Below are positions 8,103 through 17,087 of a stretch of DNA of 42,063 nt, piece after piece. The position numbers and the translations under genes were made by a program. The first letter of the stretch is position 1. Each line of letters starts with the position of its first letter. The stretch is from Alphaproteobacteria bacterium (GTDB lineage Bacteria; Pseudomonadota; Alphaproteobacteria; Sphingomonadales; Sphingomonadaceae). The stretch is taken from positions 1-42,063 of the forward strand of contig JAHJHL010000107.1 of the NCBI GenBank assembly GCA_018823905.1, in the 5' to 3' direction. A model generated the notes under the pieces. It saw nothing but the letters and a program-made list of their open reading frames with translations, ran no database searches and had not been told where the DNA came from.

Positions 8103-8960
8103 TCATGCCATCCTATACATTGTCCGGGGATCGCCAAGCGCGGCGCCGAGCGAGTCGGCGGTCGAGGCGGGCAGGTCGAATGCGTCGTCGAAGGCTGCAG
8201 CGCACGGTTCGCCCCCAGCGGCCCGTTGCCAGCGCAGCTGGGCGCCCCATCCACCGCCGCATTCGACGATCTTGCCGGTCGTGTTGGAAGCAGGGTCCAG
8301 CAGATCGATCAGATACCGCGAGATCTGGTCGGCGCGAAGCTTGTCCTTCATCCGGTCGGTGAAGACGCCGTCGGTCATCTCTGTAAGCGCCATCGGCGCG
8401 ATGGCGTTGGCGCGAATGCCGAGTTTGGCGCCCTCGATTGCAAGGGTTTTCATAAGGCCGATCATTCCACTCTTTGCTGCGGCGTAATTTGCCTGTCCGA
8501 ACGCGCCATGAAGGCCCGCGCCCGACGTCGTGAGCACGATCGAGCCCCGCTTCTGCTCGGACATCACCGGCCAGACGGCTTTGGCGCAGGCGAAGCTTCC
8601 GCCAAGATGCACGTCGATCACCTCCGACCATTCCCCGACGCTCATTTTCGCAAAGCTGCTGTCACGGACGATGCCGGCGTTGACGACGAGTCCGTCGATC
8701 GCACCATAGGCCGACAGGGCGGCATCGACGAACGGGGCTGGTTCGCGGATGTCGCACTGGACTGCCAGCACTGAACTGCCGCCGTGCTGGATTGCGTTGG
8801 CGACGGTCACCACATCCGCCCCCCGCCCCGTAAGCACGAGGTTGGCGCCGGCCTTGGCGAGATCGGTCGCATATTGCTGACCGATCCCTCGGCTGGCGCC
8901 AACGACCACAATGGTCGATCCTTGAAGATCGACGGGGACGAGAGGAGGCCGTTCCGTCAT
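8103..8960 (-). CDS. SDR-family 3-hydroxyacyl-CoA dehydrogenase-like oxidoreductase
   Basis: A complete 285-residue short-chain dehydrogenase/reductase. The nucleotide-binding GASRGIG is near residues 21-27, NAG follows in VVNAGIVRD, and the catalytic Ser and Tyr-x-x-x-Lys are in TTSGAG and YAAAKSG. The segments RDSSFAKM and FGQANYAAAKSG are typical of the SDR unit of type 2 multifunctional beta-oxidation enzymes (17-beta-HSD4-like), which oxidise (3R)-hydroxyacyl-CoA. It shares these segments with the SDR at 27263-28156, so the two are paralogues. The gene lies between two damaged neighbours: the hydratase remnant ends 8 bp before it and the ligase remnant starts directly after it. It may therefore be on the way to loss although its own frame is intact. 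Confidence 0.88.
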   Translation of the reverse strand: MTERPPLVPVDLQGSTIVVVGASRGIGQQYATDLAKAGANLVLTGRGADVVTVANAIQHGGSSVLAVQCDIREPAPFVDAALSAYGAIDGLVVNAGIVRDSSFAKMSVGEWSEVIDVHLGGSFACAKAVWPVMSEQKRGSIVLTTSGAGLHGAFGQANYAAAKSGMIGLMKTLAIEGAKLGIRANAIAPMALTEMTDGVFTDRMKDKLRADQISRYLIDLLDPASNTTGKIVECGGGWGAQLRWQRAAGGEPCAAAFDDAFDLPASTADSLGAALGDPRTMYRMA

Positions 8961-8968
8961 CGGTTTAG

Positions 8969-9530
8969 TCAGCGCGTGCCCGAGCCAACCTTGGCGCGCG
9001 CGGCAAGCATGCGGTCCGAGATTTCCGGATTCCAGTGGACGTCGCGGTACTGGACATGGCCGTAGACGTAAGCGGCCATCGGATCCATCGCCCAGCTGCG
9101 GCGGAGCATTTCGGTGGTGCGCACAACGGTCGGGACGGTGGTCGAGGCAATTTCCGCCGCCATGCCCTGAGCTGTCGCAAGCAATTTGCCTTCGGGCGCA
9201 ATCTCGTCGATCAGCCCGATGCGCAGTGCCTGCTCGGCATCAATGCGGCGACCGGTCAGCACGAGCAGCTTCGCCTGGCTCTGGCCGACGATGCGCTGCA
9301 GCGGATCAACGAAGGGCGTGAGGCCGAAACGGATCTGGGGGAAACCGAACCTGGCGTTCGGGCTCGAAATGCGGATATCGCAGAACACAGCGATGTCGCA
9401 ACCGCCGCCAAAGGTCGGACCGGCGACTGCTGCGATCGTCGGTTTGGGATAAGGGCGTTTACCCCGGCGTCGACGGTGACGATGCGCTGATCCTGACGGA
9501 AAAAGTCAAAGTCTAGCCAGTAAATCTCGC
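8969..9530 (-). pseudogene. Enoyl-CoA hydratase/isomerase, frameshifted and lacking a normal N-terminus
   Basis: The C-terminal two thirds of a crotonase-family protein are clear: KPTIAAVAGPTFGGGCDIA, the oxyanion-hole region, then CDIRISSPNARFGFP, FGLTPF and GRRIDAEQALRIGLIDE. Upstream this frame becomes non-coding, with a stop, but the next frame reads LDFDFFRQDQRIVTVDAGVNALIP. Adding one C to the three-C run at 9446-9448 (G-run on the plus strand) would fuse the frames as ALIP-KPTIAAV, the sequence expected before the crotonase signature. A one-base deletion is therefore likely. Further upstream no normal crotonase N-terminus is seen before the AraC gene ends at 9624. An internal GTG at about 9388 could at best start a 139-residue fragment. 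Confidence 0.7.
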
Positions 9531-9623
9531 TATCCCGTTGAGCGAGCTCTCCGGTTCTTCGTTGAACGTCCGCTCTCCTTGTTTGACACCCAATTGCGGA
9601 CAGTCTGCAACCGGCCATTATTC

Positions 9624-10694
9624 TTACCCCGCTCGGATTTCTCTGATCGTCTGGCCGGTCCACCGCCGGATCGCGCGCCGTAGGTTCGCGCTGTCGCTAA
9701 AGCCCACTTTCCAGGCCACGTCATCCACACTCATGCGGGTCGTCTGCAGATATTCAATCGCCAGCTTGCGGCGCACGTCGTCGACGATCTCGCCATAGCT
9801 GGTGTCCTCGACGGCGAGGCGACGACGCAGCGTTCGCTCCTGCAAGCCAAGTTGATCCGCAATCCCCTTCATCGATGGAAAATGGTTCGGGGCGAGCAAC
9901 AGGAGTTGATAGACCTCGCCGGACAGCCCCGACGAAATCCGCGACTGACCAATCAGACGATCGCACGTCTCTTCCAGCATCGTCCGTGTGAGCCGGTTGC
10001 CCAGTTCCGGCGTCTGCTCGAGAATACCGACCGGAAAATGAAGTTCGTTGGCCTCCTGGTCGTATAAACAGGGGCAGGACAGTTCGCGCTCATCATTGGC
10101 GCAATGAGCGTCTTCCGTCAGCGCGAACAGCGCGCGGACCGGCAGATTGTCCGATCCGGCGGTGTCGCGAATATGGGTGTACGTCATTTTCATCTGCTGG
10201 CGAACCAGAAAGGTCCGCACGTCGCTGCTCATGACGTCACGGTAGATTTCGCTGAATTGCCAGATTGCAACCTCGCCCTCGGTCCGCCAGCCGAGGCGCA
10301 CGGTGGGCGTGGCGAGTGGCTGGTATCGCACCGCGAAATCGAAGAAGTCGCGCATTGTCGGCGAGCACATCAATGCATAGCCGTACATGCCATAAGCCGA
10401 TAAATGGAGCCGTGAGCCGATCGCGAAGGCATCGCTGAACTCGGCGCCCGCGGCCACGATATTGTCGCAGGCGATCAGATATTGCCCGATCGAAGTCAGC
10501 GTGTGCGGATCGCGAACCTGGGCCAGCGTCAGTCCGGTGCGTTCGAGAACGGTCTCCGGCGCAATTCCGCGGCTCGCCACCGCGTCGATAACGGTCGCCA
10601 GTTTGAAAGGCGCAAAGATGCGCTGATTGAGCGAAGGGAAACCGGCCCGCGCACCGCGGTTCGCCAGCCCCGTCGGAACGTCATCGCCAGCCAC
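9624..10694 (-). CDS. AraC-family transcriptional regulator
   Basis: This 356-residue regulator has an N-terminal arabinose-binding-type ligand domain (PF12625-like) over roughly residues 20-210 and a C-terminal AraC double helix-turn-helix (IADQLGLQERTLRRRLAVE and VDDVAWKVGFSDSANLRRA) that ends within a few residues of the C-terminus. Regulators of this layout commonly activate catabolic genes for lipids, aromatics or steroids. I chose the GTG at 10694, preceded by AAGGGGCAGGA; a TTG at 10772 is possible but less likely. It is transcribed away from a TonB-receptor gene across a 163-bp gap that contains spaced direct repeats, so it probably controls that receptor and the genes that follow. 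Confidence 0.9.
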   Translation of the reverse strand: MAGDDVPTGLANRGARAGFPSLNQRIFAPFKLATVIDAVASRGIAPETVLERTGLTLAQVRDPHTLTSIGQYLIACDNIVAAGAEFSDAFAIGSRLHLSAYGMYGYALMCSPTMRDFFDFAVRYQPLATPTVRLGWRTEGEVAIWQFSEIYRDVMSSDVRTFLVRQQMKMTYTHIRDTAGSDNLPVRALFALTEDAHCANDERELSCPCLYDQEANELHFPVGILEQTPELGNRLTRTMLEETCDRLIGQSRISSGLSGEVYQLLLLAPNHFPSMKGIADQLGLQERTLRRRLAVEDTSYGEIVDDVRRKLAIEYLQTTRMSVDDVAWKVGFSDSANLRRAIRRWTGQTIREIRAG

Positions 10695-10717
10695 AATCCT
10701 GCCCCTTCGAAGTCCGG

Positions 10718-10746
10718 TGTCCGCTAAAGACACAGCTATGTCCGCT
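10718..10746 (+). promoter_or_regulatory. Direct repeats, candidate AraC operator
   Basis: TGTCCGCT occurs at 10718-10725 and 10739-10746, exactly 21 bp apart (two helical turns); the match extends to 10 of 12 bases. A third related copy, TGTCCGCG followed by AAAA, is at 10816-10823 close to the receptor start. Same-face direct repeats in a divergent araC gap fit AraC half-sites. No binding data are visible from sequence. Confidence 0.45.
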
Positions 10747-10857
10747 GATGCACTTATCAACGGGTCTGCCAAATCATAAGAGAGACATCAAGTCGGCAAA
10801 GTCCGGCAGCGGAGCTGTCCGCGAAAATGATAATTACAGGCAGGGAAGAGGATCATC

Positions 10858-13506
10858 ATGTCGATCAGAATCATTGGAGCGGGAAGCCGCGCGCGTATGC
10901 TGTGCGGATCCGCAATCTTGGCGGCCTTGCTCGGCACACCGGCCGCCACTTACGCCCAAAGCGCCGATACAAGCAGTCAGGCCAAAGAAAGCGCGACCCA
11001 GTCCGACAGCGAAATCGTTGTTACTGGGACGAGCATTCGCGGCATTCCGCCGACCGGATCGGGCCTCATCAGCGTATCGCGCGACGACGCCAAGCTGATC
11101 GGCGCGGCCAGCACGCCCGAACTGCTGGCGACCGTCCCGCAGCTCAACAGCTTCAACACCGCGCCGCGCACGAGCAATGGCGGACTCGGCTCCTTTGCCC
11201 CCGGCCTGCGCGGCCTGCCGGCGAGTGCCACGTTGCCGCTGATGAACGGGCACCGACTGATCTCGGGCAGCACCCAGCAGACCAACCCCGACTATCCGTT
11301 CCTTCCCGAACTCGCGATCGAGCGTGTCGAGATCGTCGCCGACGGCGCTTCGGCGATCTACGGTTCCGAAGCGGTCGCGGGCGTGGTCAACTTCATTACC
11401 CGCAAGCGCGTCTCGGGGTTCGAGGCCAATGTTCGATACGGCTTCGCGGACGACTATCACGCGTTCAATGCCGGCGGCATCTTCGGTCATGAATGGACCA
11501 GCGGCTCGGTCGTCGCGGCGTATCAATATGCGGAGAACAGCAATATCACGGGCGCCGACCGCCGCTATCGCTCGCTCGATTTCCGGGCCGCCGGCGGCCT
11601 CGATACGCGCTCGGCGGTGTGTCCGAACGCGAACGTCAACCTCTTCACCGGGACGATTTATGCCGCGCCCAGCCTGGCGCCCGGCCTCAACACCTGTGAC
11701 CCGCGCGGCCCGGTCGACCTGGTGCCCGAAAACCGCACGCACAGCGTTTTCGTCTCCGCGCGCCAGGAATTGTCGTCGAACATCACCCTGTGGGGTGACC
11801 TCCTTTATTCGGATCGCAGGGATGTCGTTCAGGCGGCCCTGCCGGGGCAGACCTTCGTTCTTTTGACCGCCGCCAATCCGTTCTTCCGGGCGCCGCCGGG
11901 AACCGGCGCGCTGTTCGAGTTCGTCGATTTTCGTCCCGATAATCTCGTCGGCGCCGATCATTTCGACCAGACCTTCAGGGTCCGGACGGGCAACGCCACC
12001 GCCGGAATCGACGTCAAATTGCCCGGCGATTTCAAGGCGAGCCTGTACGGCACCTATAATTGGTCGCGTAACGACACCTTCCAGCCGGGGATCAATACCA
12101 CGGCTTTGACCGCGGCGGCGGCCGGGACCACGGCCGCGACGGCCCTAGACCCCTTCGGCACGCGAACCAACCCTGCGGTTGTGGCCGCCATTCTCGACAA
12201 TCCGACCGATTTCACCAACCGTCAGCGCACCCGGATCGGGGCGGTCAAGATCGACGGGCCGCTGGCAAATCTGCCGGGCGGGGAGCTGAAAATCGCCGCC
12301 GGCGCCGAATATCGCCGCGAAACCTACCGGCAGCGCGGCTCCAGCGGCGGCGTCGGATTTCCCGAGGATCTCGAACGCGACGTCAAATCACTATATGGCG
12401 AATTGTTCGTGCCGATTTTCGGCGAAGGCAATGCCGCACCGATGGTCCGCAGCCTCGCGCTGTCGCTGTCGGGACGCTATGATCACTACAGCGATTTCGG
12501 TTCGACCACCAATCCGAAGGTCGGCATCACATGGGAGCCCGTGGAGGGGCTGAACCTTCGCGGAAGTTACGGCCGGTCCTTCCGGGCACCGGGGCTGCGC
12601 GATCTCGGTTCGACGGTCGGATCCTACTATGCGGCCGCGGCGCTGGTCGATGCTTTTGGCGCGCGCGATCCCCTGCGCGGCGCGGCGCAGGTCAACACGA
12701 TCCTGCTCTTTGGCGGCAATCAGAACCTGAAACCCGAAAAGGCGCGCACCTTTTCGCTTGGCGCCGATTTCCGCCCCAGCTTCGCCCCCGGGTTCAGCGC
12801 GGGTGCGACCTTCTACGACATCAAATATGATGATGTCATCGGGACGCCGTCGGGGCTCGGTGCGCTCATCTTTACCGACCCCACCTTCTCGCCGCTAGTT
12901 ACGCGCAACCCGAGCGCGGCGCAGGTGAGTAGCGCGATCGCGAACACGGTTCCGTTTTTCTACACCTTCGCCGCGGTGCCGACGATCGGCAACATCCTCG
13001 ACCTGCGCCAGGGCAACTTCGGCATTCGCAAGACCAACGGCATCGATTTCGACGTGCGCTATCGGCATACGGCTGGTTTCGGCACCGTCTTCGGCGGTAT
13101 CGCGGGCAATTACATCCTGAAATACCGGACGCAATTGTCGCCAACCTCGGCGGTCAGCAACTCGCTCGACGCCGGAATTCCGCGGACGACCCTGCGCACG
13201 ACCTTGGGTGTCACGGCGGGGCCGGTGACCTTCGTCAACTTCGTCAATCATCGCAGCGGCGTCACCGCGCCCTTCGCAACGCCGACCGGCACCAGCCTCT
13301 ACAAGGCCAAAGGCTACACCACCGTCGACCTGCGCCTGTCGCTGAGGCTGCCGGACCTCGGCTTTGCCAGGGGGGCCGAAGTCGGCATGCAGATCAACGA
13401 TCTGTTCGATGCGACACCGCCCTTTTTCCCCGGCACCGACGGCATCGGCGGATCGTACAACGCCATCGGCCGCTACGCTGCGATGAGCCTGCGCACGTCG
13501 TTTTGA
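10858..13506 (+). CDS. TonB-dependent outer-membrane receptor
   Basis: An 882-residue receptor has a signal peptide (cleavage near TYAQ|SADT), a TonB-box-like SEIVVTGTSI near residue 50, a plug domain with VEIVADGASAIYGSEAVAG, a 22-strand-type barrel, and a terminal aromatic residue (SLRTSF). Family members bring scarce or bulky substrates across the outer membrane using TonB-ExbBD energy. Length and the ASAIYGSEAVAGVVNFITRK segment match the large group of receptors that sphingomonads use for plant- or polymer-derived compounds. Its position next to the AraC gene and ahead of hydrolase genes suggests it imports the ester degraded by the downstream set. AGGAAGAGGA-type Shine-Dalgarno bases precede the ATG. 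Confidence 0.95.
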   Translation: MSIRIIGAGSRARMLCGSAILAALLGTPAATYAQSADTSSQAKESATQSDSEIVVTGTSIRGIPPTGSGLISVSRDDAKLIGAASTPELLATVPQLNSFNTAPRTSNGGLGSFAPGLRGLPASATLPLMNGHRLISGSTQQTNPDYPFLPELAIERVEIVADGASAIYGSEAVAGVVNFITRKRVSGFEANVRYGFADDYHAFNAGGIFGHEWTSGSVVAAYQYAENSNITGADRRYRSLDFRAAGGLDTRSAVCPNANVNLFTGTIYAAPSLAPGLNTCDPRGPVDLVPENRTHSVFVSARQELSSNITLWGDLLYSDRRDVVQAALPGQTFVLLTAANPFFRAPPGTGALFEFVDFRPDNLVGADHFDQTFRVRTGNATAGIDVKLPGDFKASLYGTYNWSRNDTFQPGINTTALTAAAAGTTAATALDPFGTRTNPAVVAAILDNPTDFTNRQRTRIGAVKIDGPLANLPGGELKIAAGAEYRRETYRQRGSSGGVGFPEDLERDVKSLYGELFVPIFGEGNAAPMVRSLALSLSGRYDHYSDFGSTTNPKVGITWEPVEGLNLRGSYGRSFRAPGLRDLGSTVGSYYAAAALVDAFGARDPLRGAAQVNTILLFGGNQNLKPEKARTFSLGADFRPSFAPGFSAGATFYDIKYDDVIGTPSGLGALIFTDPTFSPLVTRNPSAAQVSSAIANTVPFFYTFAAVPTIGNILDLRQGNFGIRKTNGIDFDVRYRHTAGFGTVFGGIAGNYILKYRTQLSPTSAVSNSLDAGIPRTTLRTTLGVTAGPVTFVNFVNHRSGVTAPFATPTGTSLYKAKGYTTVDLRLSLRLPDLGFARGAEVGMQINDLFDATPPFFPGTDGIGGSYNAIGRYAAMSLRTSF

Positions 13507-13512
13507 ACCGGG

Positions 13513-13538
13513 GCGGCGGCCTCGGAGGAGGTCGCCGC
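13513..13538 (+). terminator. Hairpin after TonB receptor gene
   Basis: GCGGCG-G-CCTC pairs with GAGG-T-CGCCGC around a four-base loop just after the receptor stop. There is no T-run, so it may only reduce read-through into the downstream operon. Confidence 0.4.
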
Positions 13539-13623
13539 CTGCCGCTCCCCGCGCCGTGGTCAAATCGCACGATCGATGCCGCGACCTCCGCCGACCACCT
13601 GATTGAGATAGGTTTGACGTTCG

Positions 13624-15666
13624 ATGAGTGATGCCGGTACCAGCGCGATCGTTTCCGGCCCCATCCCGCAGATTCGCCTGTTCACCGATTGGCTGGCTGC
13701 CAACCGGAACCTGCAGTTCGTCGACTATGAGGAGCTGTGGGCATGGTCGGTCGCGGAGCTCGATGCCTTCTGGCAGAGTGTCTGGAACTATTTCGAACTC
13801 CAATCGCCGACTGCCTTTGACACGGCGCTCGGCGAAGCGTCCATGCCGGGCGCACGCTGGTTCGCGGGCGCGCAGGTCAATTATGCGCAGCAGGTGTTTC
13901 GCCATGCCGATCTTGCGGATGCGGCGGGACAACCTGCGATCGTCGCGGAAAACGAACGCGGCGAAACCGTTGAACTCAGCTGGCCCGAGTTGCGCCGCCA
14001 ATCGGCTTCGCTGGCGCTCGAGCTGCGCCGGCATGGGATCGGACGGGGCGATCGCGTCGCGGCCTATCTTCCCAACATTCCCGCCGCCGTCGTCGGCTTG
14101 CTGGCGTGTGCGAGCCTAGGCGCGATCTGGACGCTATGTTCGCCCGACATGGGCACCAATGCCGTGCTCGACCGGCTGCGCCAGACCGAACCCAAGGCGC
14201 TGGTGGCGGTCGACGGCGTATTCTATGCCGGCAAGGCCATGGACCGCAGCGTGGCGGTGGCAGATATTCGGCGTCAGTTGCCGAGCATCGAGGCGTTGTT
14301 CCTCATCGCCAGCGGCTTCGGCGAAACCGACGTGCCGGGATCCATCGCTTTTGGCGACGCGACCGGACGCGACGACGCCGAGGTCGAGGCGTTCGAACCC
14401 GAATGGCTGGCGTTCGACCATCCGCTGTGGATTCTCTATTCGAGCGGCACCACCGGCCTTCCCAAGCCGATCGTGCACGGTCACGGCGGGATTATCCTCG
14501 CGACCTGCGCAGGCCAGCTCCATTTTGACTTGGGGGCAAGCTACAGCCCGAACAATTTCGGCGACCGCTTCCACTGGTACAGCGCCACTGGCTGGGTGAT
14601 GTGGAATGTTCAGGTCGGGGGACTGCTGAGCGGCACGACCATCTGCCTGTTCGACGGGTCGCCGAGTGGAATCAAAGCCGATCCCGACTGGTCCCGGCTA
14701 TGGGCCTTCGCGGCACGTAACGGCGTGACCTGGTTCGGTGCGGGCGCGGCCTTTTTCACCAGCTGCCAGAAGGCTGGCGTGGACCTCACCCGGATCGGTA
14801 ACCTCGGCAAAATTCGCGCGCTCGGCAGCACCGGATCGCCGCTTCCTCCCGACGTGCAGCGCTGGGGCACCGCGCAATTCGCAGCTCTCGGCCGGCCGGA
14901 TATCTGGTGGTGCAATGTGAGTGGCGGCACCGAAATCGCCGCCGCCTTCATGGCGGGCCATCCCGAGCTGGCCGACACGCCCGGACGGCTGCAATGCCGC
15001 CACCTTGGGGCGGCGATCGAGGCCTGGGACGAGCAGGGGCGGCCGATGATCGGCGAAGTCGGCGAACTGGTTTGCACGCGCCCATTTCCGAGCATGCCGC
15101 TCTATTTCTGGGGCGATGACGACGGCAGTCGCTATCGGGCGTCCTATTTCGCCGATTGGCCCGGCATCTGGCGCCACGGCGACTGGCTGACGATCGGCAC
15201 CGACGGCAGCTGTACGATTTCGGGTCGCAGCGACGCGACGATCAACCGGCATGGCCTCCGCATGGGGACGGCCGAAATCTATTCGGCGGTTGAGTGCCTG
15301 CCCGGTGTCGCGGACAGCATGATGATCGATGTCGAGGGCGAAGCGGGCGACAGCGCGTTGCTTCTGTTCGTTGTCCCTGCCGAGGGGCATAGTGTCGACG
15401 GCTCGATGGAAACGGCCGTCGCATCGGCCATCAGGGCCAGCCTGTCGCCGCGCTTCGTGCCCGATCGGCTGATCGCGGCCCCGGGCATTCCGTACACGCT
15501 GTCGGGCAAGAAACAGGAATTGCCGATCAAGCGGCTGTACGCCGGCTGGCCGGTGGCCAAGGTGATCAATGCCGACGCGATTGCCACGCCCGAAGTGCTG
15601 CCATGGTATATCGAGCAGGCGCGGCTGTGGCGATGCGAGGCGGCAGCAGAGGTAACGAGAGCTTGA
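13624..15666 (+). CDS. aacS: Acetoacetate-CoA ligase (acetoacetyl-CoA synthetase)
   Basis: A 680-residue AMP-forming ligase of the acetoacetyl-CoA synthetase type, which makes acetoacetyl-CoA from acetoacetate, ATP and CoA. Features include the N-terminal ACS-type region (VNYAQQVFRHAD), the phosphate-binding loop SSGTTGLPKPIVHGHGG at about residues 273-289, GWVMWN, the adenylate region VSGGTEIAAAF, the hinge GRSDATINRHGLRMG, and the C-terminal SGKKQELPIK with the catalytic lysine. Length fits the family. It heads a rightward operon with an MFS carrier and two hydrolases. It may activate a short beta-keto acid released by the pathway, though a different 3-oxoacid substrate is possible. No strong ribosome-binding site is visible before the ATG. 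Confidence 0.9.
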   Translation: MSDAGTSAIVSGPIPQIRLFTDWLAANRNLQFVDYEELWAWSVAELDAFWQSVWNYFELQSPTAFDTALGEASMPGARWFAGAQVNYAQQVFRHADLADAAGQPAIVAENERGETVELSWPELRRQSASLALELRRHGIGRGDRVAAYLPNIPAAVVGLLACASLGAIWTLCSPDMGTNAVLDRLRQTEPKALVAVDGVFYAGKAMDRSVAVADIRRQLPSIEALFLIASGFGETDVPGSIAFGDATGRDDAEVEAFEPEWLAFDHPLWILYSSGTTGLPKPIVHGHGGIILATCAGQLHFDLGASYSPNNFGDRFHWYSATGWVMWNVQVGGLLSGTTICLFDGSPSGIKADPDWSRLWAFAARNGVTWFGAGAAFFTSCQKAGVDLTRIGNLGKIRALGSTGSPLPPDVQRWGTAQFAALGRPDIWWCNVSGGTEIAAAFMAGHPELADTPGRLQCRHLGAAIEAWDEQGRPMIGEVGELVCTRPFPSMPLYFWGDDDGSRYRASYFADWPGIWRHGDWLTIGTDGSCTISGRSDATINRHGLRMGTAEIYSAVECLPGVADSMMIDVEGEAGDSALLLFVVPAEGHSVDGSMETAVASAIRASLSPRFVPDRLIAAPGIPYTLSGKKQELPIKRLYAGWPVAKVINADAIATPEVLPWYIEQARLWRCEAAAEVTRA

Positions 15667-15721
15667 CGCAGCGATGGCTGGATCGAGAAGAAAGCGGGAT
15701 TGGGATGGAAGGGCAGGGCAT

Positions 15722-17044
15722 ATGGCGATGAACGGGGCATTGGATCGACCGGCTGTTGCGGACGCGCGTCCACCGAGCAGACGCGGGCTGGTGCTCGGCA
15801 TGCTGTGTTTCGTCTATGTGCTGAACTTCCTCGACCGCCAGCTTGTCTCGATCCTTGCCAAACCGATCCAGGACAGCCTCCAGATCACCGACAGCGAACT
15901 CGGCCGGATCACCGGCTTCTATTTCGCTTTATTCTATTGTTTCATCGCCATTCCGGTCGGCTGGCTGGCCGACCGCACCAACCGGGTGAGAGTCCTGGCG
16001 ATCGCCTGCGGCTTGTGGAGCGCCGCGACCGCGGCCTGCGGCATGGCGGCAAACTATGGCCAGCTGGTGGTCGCGCGCATGGCGGTCGGCGTCGGCGAAG
16101 CGGGCGGCGTGCCGCCATCCTATGCGATCATCTCCGACAGTTTTCCGCGCGAGCAGCGCGGCACCGCGATGGGCATCTTTAACCTCGGCCCGCCGATCGG
16201 TTCAGCGCTGGGCGTGGCCTTCGGCGCGTCGCTGGCGGCCGCCTATGACTGGCGCGTCCCATTTTATGTTGTCGGCGCGATCGGCGTCATCACTGCGGTG
16301 ATTGTGTATCTCGTCATTCCCGAGCCCGCGCGCGGTCAGTTTGACCCGGCGCCGATTTCTTCTGATGCGGCCCAGCCCGTCGATAGTTTCGGACAGGCCA
16401 TCCGCAGCTTTTTCAGCAACAAAATCCTCGTTGTCGCCGCACTCGCCAGCGGGGCCGCCAATTTCATCACCTATGGCCTCAGCAATTTCGCGACGCTGTT
16501 TCTGATGCGCGAGAAGGGCATGGCGCTGGAGCAGGTCGCGATCTGGTACGCGCTCGCCGTCGGCCTCGGCATGGGGGCGGGAATTTTCGTTTCCGGCCGT
16601 CTCATCGATCGCTTCGGCGCCACGAACAAGATGGCCTATGCGACTATCCCGGCGCTCTCGCTGGTGCTGGCCTTGCCCTTCTTTCTCGGCTTCGCTGCCG
16701 CGGACCGGTGGGAGTTGGCGCTCGCCTTGCTGTGCGTGCCGCTGTTCCTCAACTCTTTCTTCCTCCCGGCAACGGTCACCTTTGTCCAGGGCGAAGTCGC
16801 ACCGGGCGCGCGGGTCATTTCGGGCGCCTTGCTGCTTCTCGTGATGAACATGATCGGCCTTGGCCTCGGGCCGACATTTGTCGGCATGGCGAGCGACTTC
16901 TTCCGTCCTGAATATGGCGAGCATGCGTTGCGGATGGCCTATTATGCCCTCGCGCCGATGTACGTCGTCGCGGCGCTTCTCTTCCTGTGGCTGGCCTTGC
17001 TCATCAAGCGATCATCCGGCGATGTGGCCGATACGCGCGGCTGA
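15722..17044 (+). CDS. MFS transporter, spinster-like
   Basis: This 440-residue protein has about twelve membrane helices. The first, LVLGMLCFVYVLNFLDRQ, ends in the NFLDRQ signature seen in spinster-like/hexuronate-like MFS carriers of proteobacteria. The conserved loop after TM2 reads GWLADRTNRVRVL. I chose the ATG at 15722 because AAGGGCAGGG lies just upstream; an ATG at 15674 would add 16 charged residues lacking similarity. It is 55 bp after aacS and 43 bp before the tannase-family gene, so all three are probably co-transcribed. It likely moves the pathway substrate or a product across the inner membrane (inference). Confidence 0.9.
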   Translation: MAMNGALDRPAVADARPPSRRGLVLGMLCFVYVLNFLDRQLVSILAKPIQDSLQITDSELGRITGFYFALFYCFIAIPVGWLADRTNRVRVLAIACGLWSAATAACGMAANYGQLVVARMAVGVGEAGGVPPSYAIISDSFPREQRGTAMGIFNLGPPIGSALGVAFGASLAAAYDWRVPFYVVGAIGVITAVIVYLVIPEPARGQFDPAPISSDAAQPVDSFGQAIRSFFSNKILVVAALASGAANFITYGLSNFATLFLMREKGMALEQVAIWYALAVGLGMGAGIFVSGRLIDRFGATNKMAYATIPALSLVLALPFFLGFAAADRWELALALLCVPLFLNSFFLPATVTFVQGEVAPGARVISGALLLLVMNMIGLGLGPTFVGMASDFFRPEYGEHALRMAYYALAPMYVVAALLFLWLALLIKRSSGDVADTRG

Positions 17045-17087
17045 AGCTGGGGAAGCGGTTTGGATGACAAGATTTGCGGAGACGATC

